From contig NZ_MYFO02000001.1 of NCBI RefSeq assembly GCF_004514475.2, positions 744,001-808,000 of the forward strand: a stretch of 64,000 nucleotides of DNA, given 5' to 3'. A program made the translations under genes and the position numbers. Positions 28,463 to 36,088 of the stretch are shown here, piece by piece. The notes under the pieces are model-generated. The model was given only the letters and a program-made list of their open reading frames with translations, ran no database searches and was not told the DNA's origin. Every line of letters begins with the position of its first letter. Position 1 is the first letter of the stretch. The DNA comes from Paenibacillus athensensis (GTDB lineage Bacteria > Bacillota > Bacilli > Paenibacillales > NBRC-103111).

Positions 28463-29320
28463 TTATAAGTTCGACCCCTTCCTTTGTCGTAAAGACGCCA
28501 GCACGTCCAGCGTTACTTGACGGGAGCCAAGCGGAGCATGGAACACAACGCCCCCTCGCTCTCCATGAAAATCCGAGCCCGCCGTCGCCACCAAATTGTA
28601 GCGCTCGGCAAGCTGCGCATATTTCTGTTCATCCTCGGAAGTATGATCGGCATGAAAAACCTCGATGCCGTCGACGCCGCCCTCCAGAATCGACTCGACC
28701 AACGAATCGTCGTCGTACAATCCCGGATGGGCAAGCACCGCAACGCCGCCCGCTTCGCGAATCCAGGCAATCGCCGTTGCCGGGGCAATGCGCGGCGGAT
28801 TGACGTATGCAGCCGCACCGCTGGCCAAATAGCGGTCGAACGCCTCCTGAATTGAAGCGACGTACCCCTTGCGCAGCAGCACAGCGGCAATATGCGGCCG
28901 GCCCACGGTATCGCCGCGGCGTTTGTCGCCTGCGGCTTCCTTGAGCACCTCGTTCATCGTCACGGCCACGCCCAGTTGCTGCAGACGGGCCAGAATCAGT
29001 TCATTGCGCTGATCGCGCGTTTCGCGCAGCGACGCCAGCCGGCTCAAAAATAGCGGCTGCTCGATATCGACATAATAACCCAGAACATGGATGTCCTGAT
29101 TGTCGGCTACCGTACTGATTTCCACGCCCGGCACGACCTCGATGCCGAGCCGTGTTCCTTCAGCCAGCGCTTCGGCTACGCCTGATACCGTATCGTGATC
29201 GGTAATGGCTACAGCCCCAAGTCCAGCCTCCCAAGCAAGCCGAACGTTCGCGGCCGGCGGCATCGTTCCGTCAGAGGCCGTCGTGTGCGTGTGCAAATCC
29301 GCTGCGCTTCGTATGGACAT
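28463..29320 (-). CDS. PHP domain phosphoesterase (YciV/TrpH-like nucleoside 3',5'-bisphosphate or RNA phosphatase)
   Basis: The 285-residue protein has the PHP metal motifs DLHTHTTASDGTM, AITDHDTVSG, GVEIST, HPGLYDDDSL and GSDFHG. Relatives hydrolyse 3',5'-nucleoside bisphosphates or trim RNA 5' to 3'; the exact substrate here cannot be read from sequence. Start 29320 is chosen because AAAGGGG lies 8 bases before that ATG. It ends one base before galU starts, so the two may be cotranscribed. Confidence 0.85.
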   Translation of the reverse strand: MSIRSAADLHTHTTASDGTMPPAANVRLAWEAGLGAVAITDHDTVSGVAEALAEGTRLGIEVVPGVEISTVADNQDIHVLGYYVDIEQPLFLSRLASLRETRDQRNELILARLQQLGVAVTMNEVLKEAAGDKRRGDTVGRPHIAAVLLRKGYVASIQEAFDRYLASGAAAYVNPPRIAPATAIAWIREAGGVAVLAHPGLYDDDSLVESILEGGVDGIEVFHADHTSEDEQKYAQLAERYNLVATAGSDFHGERGGVVFHAPLGSRQVTLDVLASLRQRKGSNL

Positions 29321-29396
29321 CAACACATCCCCTTTCTCTCTCGTCTACCTACCGATGGTTCACGCACCTCAATCGATGCGCTCTCCTCGGTAAATT

Positions 29397-30308
29397 CTAC
29401 AACCAACGGCTCAAGTCCTCCTCCCGCAAAAAAGTCATAAAGCTGACCGCGGAAATCGGCAGCAGCGTCGAATTCAAATAAATCGCGTAAAAGCTGCGCT
29501 CGAACCTGACGTTTTCCAACGTTTTTACCTTGAACAGCCCTAACGTCACCTCATGCTTGACCGATGACTGCGAAAGGATGGAAATGCCGAGCCCCGCTTC
29601 GACCGCGGATTTAATCGCTCCCGTACTGCCCAACTCCATGACGATCTTCATCCCGCTATAGTCAATCCCTTGGCGGGCCAGCTCCTCTTCCATCACCCGT
29701 CGCGTTCCGGAGCCCATCTCCCGCAGCACGAACGGGTATTCCAGCGCGTCTTCAAAGGTCACCGCCTCCAGCTCGGCGAGCGGGTGCCCGGCAGGCACGA
29801 TCAGCTTGAGCTCATCGCTGAGAATCGGCTCGGTATGCATGTCCGGATGGCTGATCGGCGCCTCCACCAGTCCAAAATTGAGCTGATGGTGCAGCACCTC
29901 GTCCAAAATTTGCGTCGTATTCATCACCTTCATGGACACCGAAATCTTCGGATACGCCTTGCTAAAGGGACCGAGCAGACGCGGTAAAATATATTCGCCC
30001 ATCGTCAGACTCGCGCCAAGCTGCAGCCGTCCTTCGATCATAGTCGTAAATTTGGACATCGCCACGTCGGTTTCGCGAATCAGCTCAATGCTGCGGCGGG
30101 CGAACGGCAGCAGCGCGCGGCCGGCCTCAGACAGCTCGATGCGCTTGGTGCTGCGGTGAAACAGCTTGACGCTCAAATAATCCTCTAACGCCTGCACCTG
30201 CATGGTCACGGCCGGTTGAGTCATATGCAAAGCCTGCGCGGCATGCGAGAAGCTGCCTTTTTCAGCGACTGTGAAGAAAATATGCAATTGATGAAAGTTC
30301 AGTGCCAT
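29397..30308 (-). CDS. LysR family transcriptional regulator (CysL-like)
   Basis: The 303-residue regulator has an N-terminal winged helix (1-60: FFTVAEKGSFSHAAQALHMTQPAVTMQVQALE) and a substrate-binding domain (90-300). The sequence around MGEYILPRLLGPF resembles the CysL/YwfK subgroup that controls sulfite reductase in Bacillus, but no sulfur gene is adjacent, so ligand and targets are unassigned. GAGAGG precedes the ATG. Confidence 0.88.
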   Translation of the reverse strand: MALNFHQLHIFFTVAEKGSFSHAAQALHMTQPAVTMQVQALEDYLSVKLFHRSTKRIELSEAGRALLPFARRSIELIRETDVAMSKFTTMIEGRLQLGASLTMGEYILPRLLGPFSKAYPKISVSMKVMNTTQILDEVLHHQLNFGLVEAPISHPDMHTEPILSDELKLIVPAGHPLAELEAVTFEDALEYPFVLREMGSGTRRVMEEELARQGIDYSGMKIVMELGSTGAIKSAVEAGLGISILSQSSVKHEVTLGLFKVKTLENVRFERSFYAIYLNSTLLPISAVSFMTFLREEDLSRWL

Positions 30309-30355
30309 TCAGTCATCGCCTCTCTTTGTTTCCATTATAGGAGAATCCGGCCGCA

Positions 30356-30392
30356 AAAAGAAAGAGCACGCAGGCCCGAACCTGCATGCTCT
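30356..30392 (-). terminator. Terminator after the 145-residue unknown protein
   Basis: Stem AGAGCATGCAGG / CCTGCGTGCTCT on the minus strand is followed by TTTCTTTTT. It lies between the unknown gene and the lysR gene. Confidence 0.75.
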
Positions 30393-30411
30393 ATACTGCG
30401 AAATCTTGAAT

Positions 30412-30849
30412 TTACTTGCGTTTTCGGCTGTTTTTGATCAAAGTCATGCGCCGCGAGTGACGCAGCCACGAGTAATACGTTTTCAGATCGCGCAGCTCAA
30501 TCGTCTCCGACATGCGACCGAGAAACGTCACGATGATCATTTTATGCAGCGGATTGCCGGCAATGTCGGTTTCGTGCTCCAAACGGGTAAATTCAGCAAC
30601 GACGACCAGATCGTCGTCAACCAGATAGACGTCCTGTTCGTTTTTATAGTAGGGAGCGATTTTGCCGTTTTTCAGCTTGCTCCACAGAAAAGCGCAGATT
30701 TCTTCGAAACTGGCTTTCTGACCGGAAACGCGATCGGTCCAACGGAGACGCGCGTGATTGGTGATCACGATATCTGCGATTTTGTTCTCTCCCAGCTGCA
30801 CAAAAAAAGGCTCGTAGGTGCTCCATCTTCCCATTACCTTGTCTTTCAT
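30412..30849 (-). CDS. Protein of unknown function, 145 residues
   Basis: I do not recognise the family with certainty. The core NHARLRWTDRVSGQKASFEEI followed by alternating beta strands (DVYLVDDDLVVVAEF, HKMIIVTFLGR) is a little like the DUF4258/RelE-type small fold, but this is a weak guess. The C-terminus is very basic (RHSRRMTLIKNSRKRK). The start at 30849 has AAGGAGAGG upstream; 17 further codons are open before it. It has its own terminator and lies between lysR and ylbG. Confidence 0.65.
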   Translation of the reverse strand: MKDKVMGRWSTYEPFFVQLGENKIADIVITNHARLRWTDRVSGQKASFEEICAFLWSKLKNGKIAPYYKNEQDVYLVDDDLVVVAEFTRLEHETDIAGNPLHKMIIVTFLGRMSETIELRDLKTYYSWLRHSRRMTLIKNSRKRK

Positions 30850-31022
30850 GATCCACAACCCCTCTCCTTTTAAAATTGGGCCGGATTGCCTATTGCACAC
30901 CGGTTAGTCAGCTTTATTTTACTCTGTTTATTCCTTGATCGCTATGGTCAAATTTATGAATTTATTAATCATTATTCACGAATTTCTGAAAATATGCACA
31001 GTTTCAAAAATTCGCGCAAAAG

Positions 31023-31046
31023 AAAAAGCTTCTATACGAAGCTTTT
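31023..31046 (-). terminator. Terminator of ylbG
   Basis: AAAAGCTTC-GTATA-GAAGCTTTTT on the minus strand, 14 bases after the ylbG stop. Confidence 0.75.
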
Positions 31047-31059
31047 CGGAAGTCTGGCC

Positions 31060-31323
31060 TCATAGCGTGTAAAATCGCGTTTTGTCTGGTATATTACTAC
31101 TGTACTCCGTCTTGATTTCGTTGCGGTACGAGCGCTCGATTTTTTTGACATAAGGCAGCCGTTGGATGCTTTTCATCGTTTCGTCCAGCTTGCTTGTGTG
31201 CACGTACAAAACGGCATAATTCATTTTTTTGGATATATAGTGAAGAGAACCATAGCGGTCCAAATTTTTGGCCGCTTTGGTGTCATTGACCCAGATGATC
31301 AATCCGCTGCGCTCGACAAACAT
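31060..31323 (-). CDS. ylbG: YlbG family protein (UPF0298, DUF2129)
   Basis: The 87-residue protein MFVERSGLIIWVNDTKAAKN... with LHYISKKMNYAVLYVH and RLPYVKKIERSYR matches B. subtilis YlbG (LIVWL, IHYVSKRLKYVVLY, FVKKVEPSYK). The function is unknown. GAGG lies 8 bases before the ATG. It is normally adjacent to ylbF; here an oppositely oriented asparaginase gene separates them. Confidence 0.88.
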   Translation of the reverse strand: MFVERSGLIIWVNDTKAAKNLDRYGSLHYISKKMNYAVLYVHTSKLDETMKSIQRLPYVKKIERSYRNEIKTEYSSNIPDKTRFYTL

Positions 31324-31365
31324 GCTCTCAACCTCTTTCACAAAATGCATAATGGGGGAATTCGG

Positions 31366-32376
31366 ATGCTCACACAACCACGCGAAATTGTGGTGCGCGT
31401 TTGCCGCGGGCCGCTGACCGAAAGCGTACATCGCGGCCATATGGCCGTAATCGGCGCCGACGGACGGCTGGTTGCCGAAGCCGGAGACGCGCGGCTCGTT
31501 ACCTTCGCACGCTCGGCTGCCAAGCCGCTGCAGGCGCTGCCTGTGATTGAAGCCGGCGCAGCCGATGCGTACGGCTTCACGGCCGCCGAGCTGGCCTTGC
31601 TCTCGTCCTCGCACAGCGGCGAAGCCGAGCACGTCGAAGCGGCTGCCGCGCTGCTGGGTAAGCTCGGCCTGTCGGCTGCGCAGCTGCAGTGCGGCGTGCA
31701 CGAGCCGTTCGACGCAGCGGCTGCACATCGACTGCGCGAGCTGGGCGAGCTGCCGACAAGCTTGCACAATAACTGCTCAGGCAAGCATGCCGGTATGCTC
31801 GCGCTCGCTCTGCAGCTTGGCGCGCCCACGGCAGGCTACATGGATGCCGCACATCCTGTGCAGCTGCTGATGCGCAGCGCCGTCGCGGCGATGTGCGGCT
31901 TGTCCGAAGCCGCGCTGCACATCGGCGTGGACGGCTGCGGCGTCCCGGTCTTCGGCATGGCGCTCGACCGGCTGGCTTACGCCTATGCCCGGCTCGGCAC
32001 GCCCGAAGACCTGCCCGCCGAACGCGCCGCTGCCTGCGCCCGCGTCGTCGCCGCGCTGCGGACCCATCCGCGGCTGCTTGCCGGCAGCGGCCGCTTTGAT
32101 ACGCGGCTGATTGAAGCGACAAACGGCCGCCTGATCGGCAAGATGGGCGCTGAAGGCGTCTTTGCCGTTTGCATGCCCGGGCAAGGGCTCGGCATGGCGC
32201 TTAAAATCGCCGACGGCCAGCAGCGCGCTTTATACCCGGCCGTATCCGAAGCGCTGCGTCAGCTCGGCTGGCTGCAACCCGGCGAGCTGCTCAAGCTGGC
32301 GGAATTTCATGAGCCCGTGCAGCGCAACTGGCAAGGAACCAAGGTCGGCCGCATCCTCCCGGAGGTCCGGCTCTAG
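31366..32376 (+). CDS. L-asparaginase II family protein (COG4448)
   Basis: The 336-residue protein belongs to the thermolabile Rhizobium-etli-type asparaginase II family: VCRGPLTESVHRGHMAV, TFARSAAKPLQALPV, LSSSHSGEAEHV, NNCSGKHAGML, GVDGCGVPVF and GKMGAEGVF. Ser, Lys and the paired Cys typical of that family are visible. It hydrolyses asparagine to aspartate. GGGGGAA precedes the ATG. It is divergent from ylbG (42-base gap) and its stop overlaps the ylbF stop by four bases tail to tail. GC content is high compared with its flanks. Confidence 0.9.
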   Translation: MLTQPREIVVRVCRGPLTESVHRGHMAVIGADGRLVAEAGDARLVTFARSAAKPLQALPVIEAGAADAYGFTAAELALLSSSHSGEAEHVEAAAALLGKLGLSAAQLQCGVHEPFDAAAAHRLRELGELPTSLHNNCSGKHAGMLALALQLGAPTAGYMDAAHPVQLLMRSAVAAMCGLSEAALHIGVDGCGVPVFGMALDRLAYAYARLGTPEDLPAERAAACARVVAALRTHPRLLAGSGRFDTRLIEATNGRLIGKMGAEGVFAVCMPGQGLGMALKIADGQQRALYPAVSEALRQLGWLQPGELLKLAEFHEPVQRNWQGTKVGRILPEVRL

Positions 32377-32822
32377 CCGCAGCCGCAGCTGCCGCCCGAC
32401 CCGCAGCCCTTGCCGGTGTTGGGCAGCGGATTGTTGCTCGGCACCTTGATCGAATCGGAAACGGCATGAGCAATTGTAGCGGACACTGTATACAACAAGT
32501 CATCCAGCTTCCGCTCTGCCTCTTTAAAACGGCTCACCGCTTCGACCTGCTCCAGCCGATCCTGCGCTGCTTGTACCGCGTCCAGCGCCTCGTGGTAATT
32601 CGGATGATAATGACCGAACCGTTCGCATTCGGCAAAGCGCTCTTTGGCCTTGGCAAACTCCCGTTGCAGCAAGCTTACCTCTTCGCTGCTCTCGACAATC
32701 GCCTTCCAATATAAATAATCCGCCACTTCGGCAGAGGAATTAATCATATCTCCCATATCGTAGGCGTGCAGCAAGACCGCCGACATGTCCAACGTATCCA
32801 TTTCCGCCATACTTACACTCAT
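32373..32822 (-). CDS. ylbF: YlbF/RicF family regulator with C-terminal cysteine cluster
   Basis: The 149-residue helical protein (DUF964) carries VADYLYWKAIVESSEEVSLLQREFAK and ends in GKGCGSGGSCGCG. In B. subtilis YlbF (RicF) joins YmcA and YaaT in an Fe-S-containing complex that controls RNase Y, sporulation, competence and biofilm formation; the C-terminal Cys residues are candidate cluster ligands. The first codons encode MSVSMAEMD, so the start could also be the second Met. It converges on the asparaginase gene. Confidence 0.88.
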   Translation of the reverse strand: MSVSMAEMDTLDMSAVLLHAYDMGDMINSSAEVADYLYWKAIVESSEEVSLLQREFAKAKERFAECERFGHYHPNYHEALDAVQAAQDRLEQVEAVSRFKEAERKLDDLLYTVSATIAHAVSDSIKVPSNNPLPNTGKGCGSGGSCGCG

Positions 32823-32995
32823 AAACGAACAACCCTCCTTCTCAATAGCCCGGATTCACGCACAACACGCGTCCAAACCGGATTATCCCTATCATATCAC
32901 AGTTTGCGCCGACTTTCTTCTTTTTCTTCGCTTATGCAGCGTTTTCCAGCCCGTCGAGCACGGAGCTTTTCCCACCGCCCGCAGGGCGGGATGCG

Positions 32996-35044
32996 CTACT
33001 CCCCGCCGTCTCCTTCTCCATCGCCTTCGGCGTCATTCACCGCAGCCTGCGCAGGCGCCGTGCCTGCGGCTGCAGTGGCGGCTGCGGCTTCGCCAGCGTC
33101 CTCTCCCTTGGCGTCCTCCCCCTTGGCGTCCGCTTGTCCTTGCGCGGCCTGCATCTGCTTTATAAGCGACATCGTCAAGAGAATGGTCATCTGATCAAAC
33201 TCAGCGCTATCGCCTTCCACATCGGCTTCAGCACCGTCCGCTTCCTCGTCGGTTCTTGCCGCCGCCGCAGGCACGGCTGCAGCCGTTGCGCCCGAGCTTG
33301 AGCCCGAACCGGAGCCTGGCCCCGCACCGGCTCCGGCCGCGGCTCCGGTGGCTGCGGCCGACGCGGCAACAGGCGCGTCCGCTTCGCTGGCAGCGATCTC
33401 TTGCTCAAGATCGTCTGTATCCGTTACCTTTTTCACATCGATGATCCGATACAACTGATTCCACAGCTTGGAGAAATACGGAATCAGCCCCATGTCCTCA
33501 GCTTTCTTGATCGCGCGTCCGTCTTCCTCTACCGGCTCCAGCGTCCGCAGTTCCAGAACGGCTTGCTTGTATTCATCGTGGCCTTTTTCATCGGCAACCG
33601 TTCGCGCCCCCATCGAGCTGGCCGCGTTCGTTACGTCGCCGCGTGACATCAAATCCTTGCGTTGCTTGCTTTGAGTCACCTTCTCAAATTCCGTTGTATA
33701 TACCGTGGCTACTTCCGCCATCAGCAGCTTTAGCTTTGCGCCGTCTCCCTTGGCCAAGTCCTTGGCTAACGCCTCGGCATCCGCCCGACTCGGCAAATCA
33801 TTCTTGCCCAGCGCAACGACCGCCGGAGTAGAAGCTGCCGAGAGCTTGGTTTTGTCGACCTTATCAAGCTTCAGCCGCTGACCTAGCGAAATAGCCAAAT
33901 CGCCAGCGATATCAGCTTTATCATTGTCATTTAACACAAAAGCTTGCGGCCTGCTGATCGAATCCAGCCAATGGCCGTAAGTAGGTCCCTTCCCCCCGTC
34001 AAATCCACGCAGGAATACCGGCTTTGCGCCTTCAGCCGCCTTTTCGGCCACGGCCCATTGCTTGAACAATTCCTGCTCAGCCGGCGATAACTGCCCGTAC
34101 ATGGAATGAAAATCGGTTCTCGCCATCAACGGAAAAGCCGATTTGGGATACGACTTGCCGTCGAACAGCTGCCCCTGCCGGAAGTAAGTTGTTACCAGAG
34201 AAGCAAGGCCCTTGGCTTCGCCCGATAATTTGTCAACCTTCTTGAGCGTTTTGCCCACTTCCTCAGCTTCGAGGACGTTCAGCGCCAAGGTGTTGAGCGT
34301 GGTATTTTTCGACAAGGCGGCAATCAGTGCCGGGAGCTGATCGAGACCAACGCCGGCGGTTAACTGCGGCTGGAACGACATCAAGCGTGGTCGATCCTGC
34401 ACCCTGCGCAGCATCGGCTTGAGCTTGGCGCCTGCTTCAAGTCGCTCGACCTTTACTTCTCCGTCCTTTACTTCGCTTTCAAACTTTTCGACGGCCTGCT
34501 CCAGCGGCGCATTTTGCGCGCCCGCCCTCGTCACGTGATTGACAGCCGCCATCATCCGCTGCGCCATTTCAATATCTTGCATAAAAGCGCTTTTTTCGCT
34601 TTTGGGCGGGGTCACGAATTCCAGCACGCTTGTGCTGATCTTTTTCGCAGCGCCTGCCTTCGCATCCGGCTCTTCATAATCCCCGAAATCCGTTTCCACC
34701 GAAAAAAATGGCTCGCCCGCTTCGGATTTGCCATCTGTACGGGATACATGGACCAGCTGAGTTTGATAATCATAATTGGCATTTCTGGCGTCGCGCACGG
34801 GCATATCCGTTTGCATTTCTACGCCTGCCATACGCCGGATGACGGAACTGCTTGCGCCCGCCGTCAGCATCGCCGCCACGGAACGATTGCCGACGGAACG
34901 CTGGAGCTGCATGATTTGTGAATAGGACAACGCAGATGAAGAGGTAAGCTCGGACTCGGATGACGGTATAGCCTCCGGAGCTGACGAGACCGTATGACGG
35001 TCCCCGGAAGCGGATTTGGATTGAAGCGGACGCTGGCGAGCCAT
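32996..35044 (-). CDS. Unknown 682-residue protein with eCIS/DUF4157-type N-terminal LQRxxGN motif and Ala/Gly-rich tail
   Basis: Residues 43-54 (QIMQLQRSVGNR) match the short N-terminal motif found in DUF4157 and other proteins associated with extracellular contractile injection systems and polymorphic toxins. Then VEMQTD (75-80) and LEFVTPP (141-147) recall the first strands of glutamine-synthetase-fold amidoligases, a weak similarity only. A helical middle (about 165-560) contains LMARTDFHSMYGQLSPAEQ. The tail from about 580 is Ala/Gly/Glu-rich. There is no signal peptide or transmembrane segment. AGGAG lies 8 bases before the ATG at 35044. The next gene upstream on the same strand is ART-like. 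Confidence 0.75.
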   Translation of the reverse strand: MARQRPLQSKSASGDRHTVSSAPEAIPSSESELTSSSALSYSQIMQLQRSVGNRSVAAMLTAGASSSVIRRMAGVEMQTDMPVRDARNANYDYQTQLVHVSRTDGKSEAGEPFFSVETDFGDYEEPDAKAGAAKKISTSVLEFVTPPKSEKSAFMQDIEMAQRMMAAVNHVTRAGAQNAPLEQAVEKFESEVKDGEVKVERLEAGAKLKPMLRRVQDRPRLMSFQPQLTAGVGLDQLPALIAALSKNTTLNTLALNVLEAEEVGKTLKKVDKLSGEAKGLASLVTTYFRQGQLFDGKSYPKSAFPLMARTDFHSMYGQLSPAEQELFKQWAVAEKAAEGAKPVFLRGFDGGKGPTYGHWLDSISRPQAFVLNDNDKADIAGDLAISLGQRLKLDKVDKTKLSAASTPAVVALGKNDLPSRADAEALAKDLAKGDGAKLKLLMAEVATVYTTEFEKVTQSKQRKDLMSRGDVTNAASSMGARTVADEKGHDEYKQAVLELRTLEPVEEDGRAIKKAEDMGLIPYFSKLWNQLYRIIDVKKVTDTDDLEQEIAASEADAPVAASAAATGAAAGAGAGPGSGSGSSSGATAAAVPAAAARTDEEADGAEADVEGDSAEFDQMTILLTMSLIKQMQAAQGQADAKGEDAKGEDAGEAAAATAAAGTAPAQAAVNDAEGDGEGDGGE

Positions 35045-35144
35045 GTGGATCACTCCTGACGGTCGTGTTTCTTTCTTAAATATCATTTCCACATTATGGG
35101 CAAAATTCCTTCATGCGGCCAGCTGTCGCACGTTCGCGCGCCGA

Positions 35145-35843
35145 CTATCGCCAATTCCCCCGCTCCCCGCCGCGCAGCTCAGCCAACGGCCGCCAAAGCC
35201 CCGTCCAGCTTTCAGGCAAATCGCCTGCTTCATCCAGATAAACCGCTGTCAGCTGCCGACCGATTTGGGGCACCTCGCCTACGATGAGCACTTCGCGAAT
35301 TTCTGCCGCCTTAACCGGAACCAGACTGTTGAGCTCATGCCGAAACCGGCGCAGCGGCAGGAACATGGCCGGGCTTTTGCGATATCCGCAGAGGTGGGGA
35401 AAACGCGGAGCGCTGCCCGAATCGTATTTGCTCAGCCTGACCGCATCGGGCTGCCGCGTCAGCAAGCTATAGGCGTCAAACTCCAGAACAGCGAACCGCT
35501 CGCCGGGCTCGCGTTTTTCGTAGGTGTTCAGCATGCTGCGGCAATCCCGGCGAGTCGGCCAAAAAAATACGTGCGCATCCAGTGTTGCCCGGAACTGCTC
35601 CTGTGTCGTGGCGGGATCGAGCATACCGTCCGGTATCCGCAGATGGGCATTCAATACAACCTCATAGCCGGAGGCGCGTACAGCCGCTGCGCGGGCGCGA
35701 CGCTCTCCGATGCCGTCCGGGCACAGCCGGCTACTGCTGAGAAGCCGATCCAGTGCGGCTACAGCCGGCACATTCACCAGTCTTGTAAAATGATAAAGCG
35801 ACTTGCGGGAACGGCCGCTAACCGCCCATACCGCTTCCTGCAT
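35145..35843 (-). CDS. Unknown 232-residue protein, DUF7002/ADP-ribosyltransferase-like N-terminus
   Basis: The sequence opens with SLYHFTRLVNVPAVAALDRLL, the pattern seen at the NAD-binding start of DarT/DUF7002-like ADP-ribosyltransferase folds (His18 would be the first catalytic residue). VFFWPTRRD and FAVLEFDAYSLL, then IREVLIVGEVPQI, could be the later strands. The assignment is an inference from these short motifs; a non-enzymatic relative is possible. GGGAGG precedes the ATG by 5 bases. It lies 100 bases upstream of the leader-motif gene on the same strand, so the two may form one unit. No antitoxin was recognised. Confidence 0.6.
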   Translation of the reverse strand: MQEAVWAVSGRSRKSLYHFTRLVNVPAVAALDRLLSSSRLCPDGIGERRARAAAVRASGYEVVLNAHLRIPDGMLDPATTQEQFRATLDAHVFFWPTRRDCRSMLNTYEKREPGERFAVLEFDAYSLLTRQPDAVRLSKYDSGSAPRFPHLCGYRKSPAMFLPLRRFRHELNSLVPVKAAEIREVLIVGEVPQIGRQLTAVYLDEAGDLPESWTGLWRPLAELRGGERGNWR

Positions 35844-36088
35844 AACGCCCTCCCCAGGTTATAGTTAACAAACGACAGCTTACCTGTTGGCGAGTGGCAA
35901 AACGCCGTGTTCTCCATCGCGCAAGTCCATATGCTTCGCAAGCGATCAGAAGACGTGGCATAAGCTGCGCCATATAAAAGCCGCAACAGGCTCCTGAAGC
36001 CATACGCCCTCAGACGAACGATTGGACGCCTGAATCGTTTCACCATCGAAGACGGAAACCCGATGAGCCGTAACGCCCCAGTGATCCT

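Noticed and set aside
35774-36046. A 90-codon ORF in the gap between the ART-like and Helicase_C_3 genes
   Set aside because: It has no ribosome binding site, an odd composition and overlaps the ART-like gene start.
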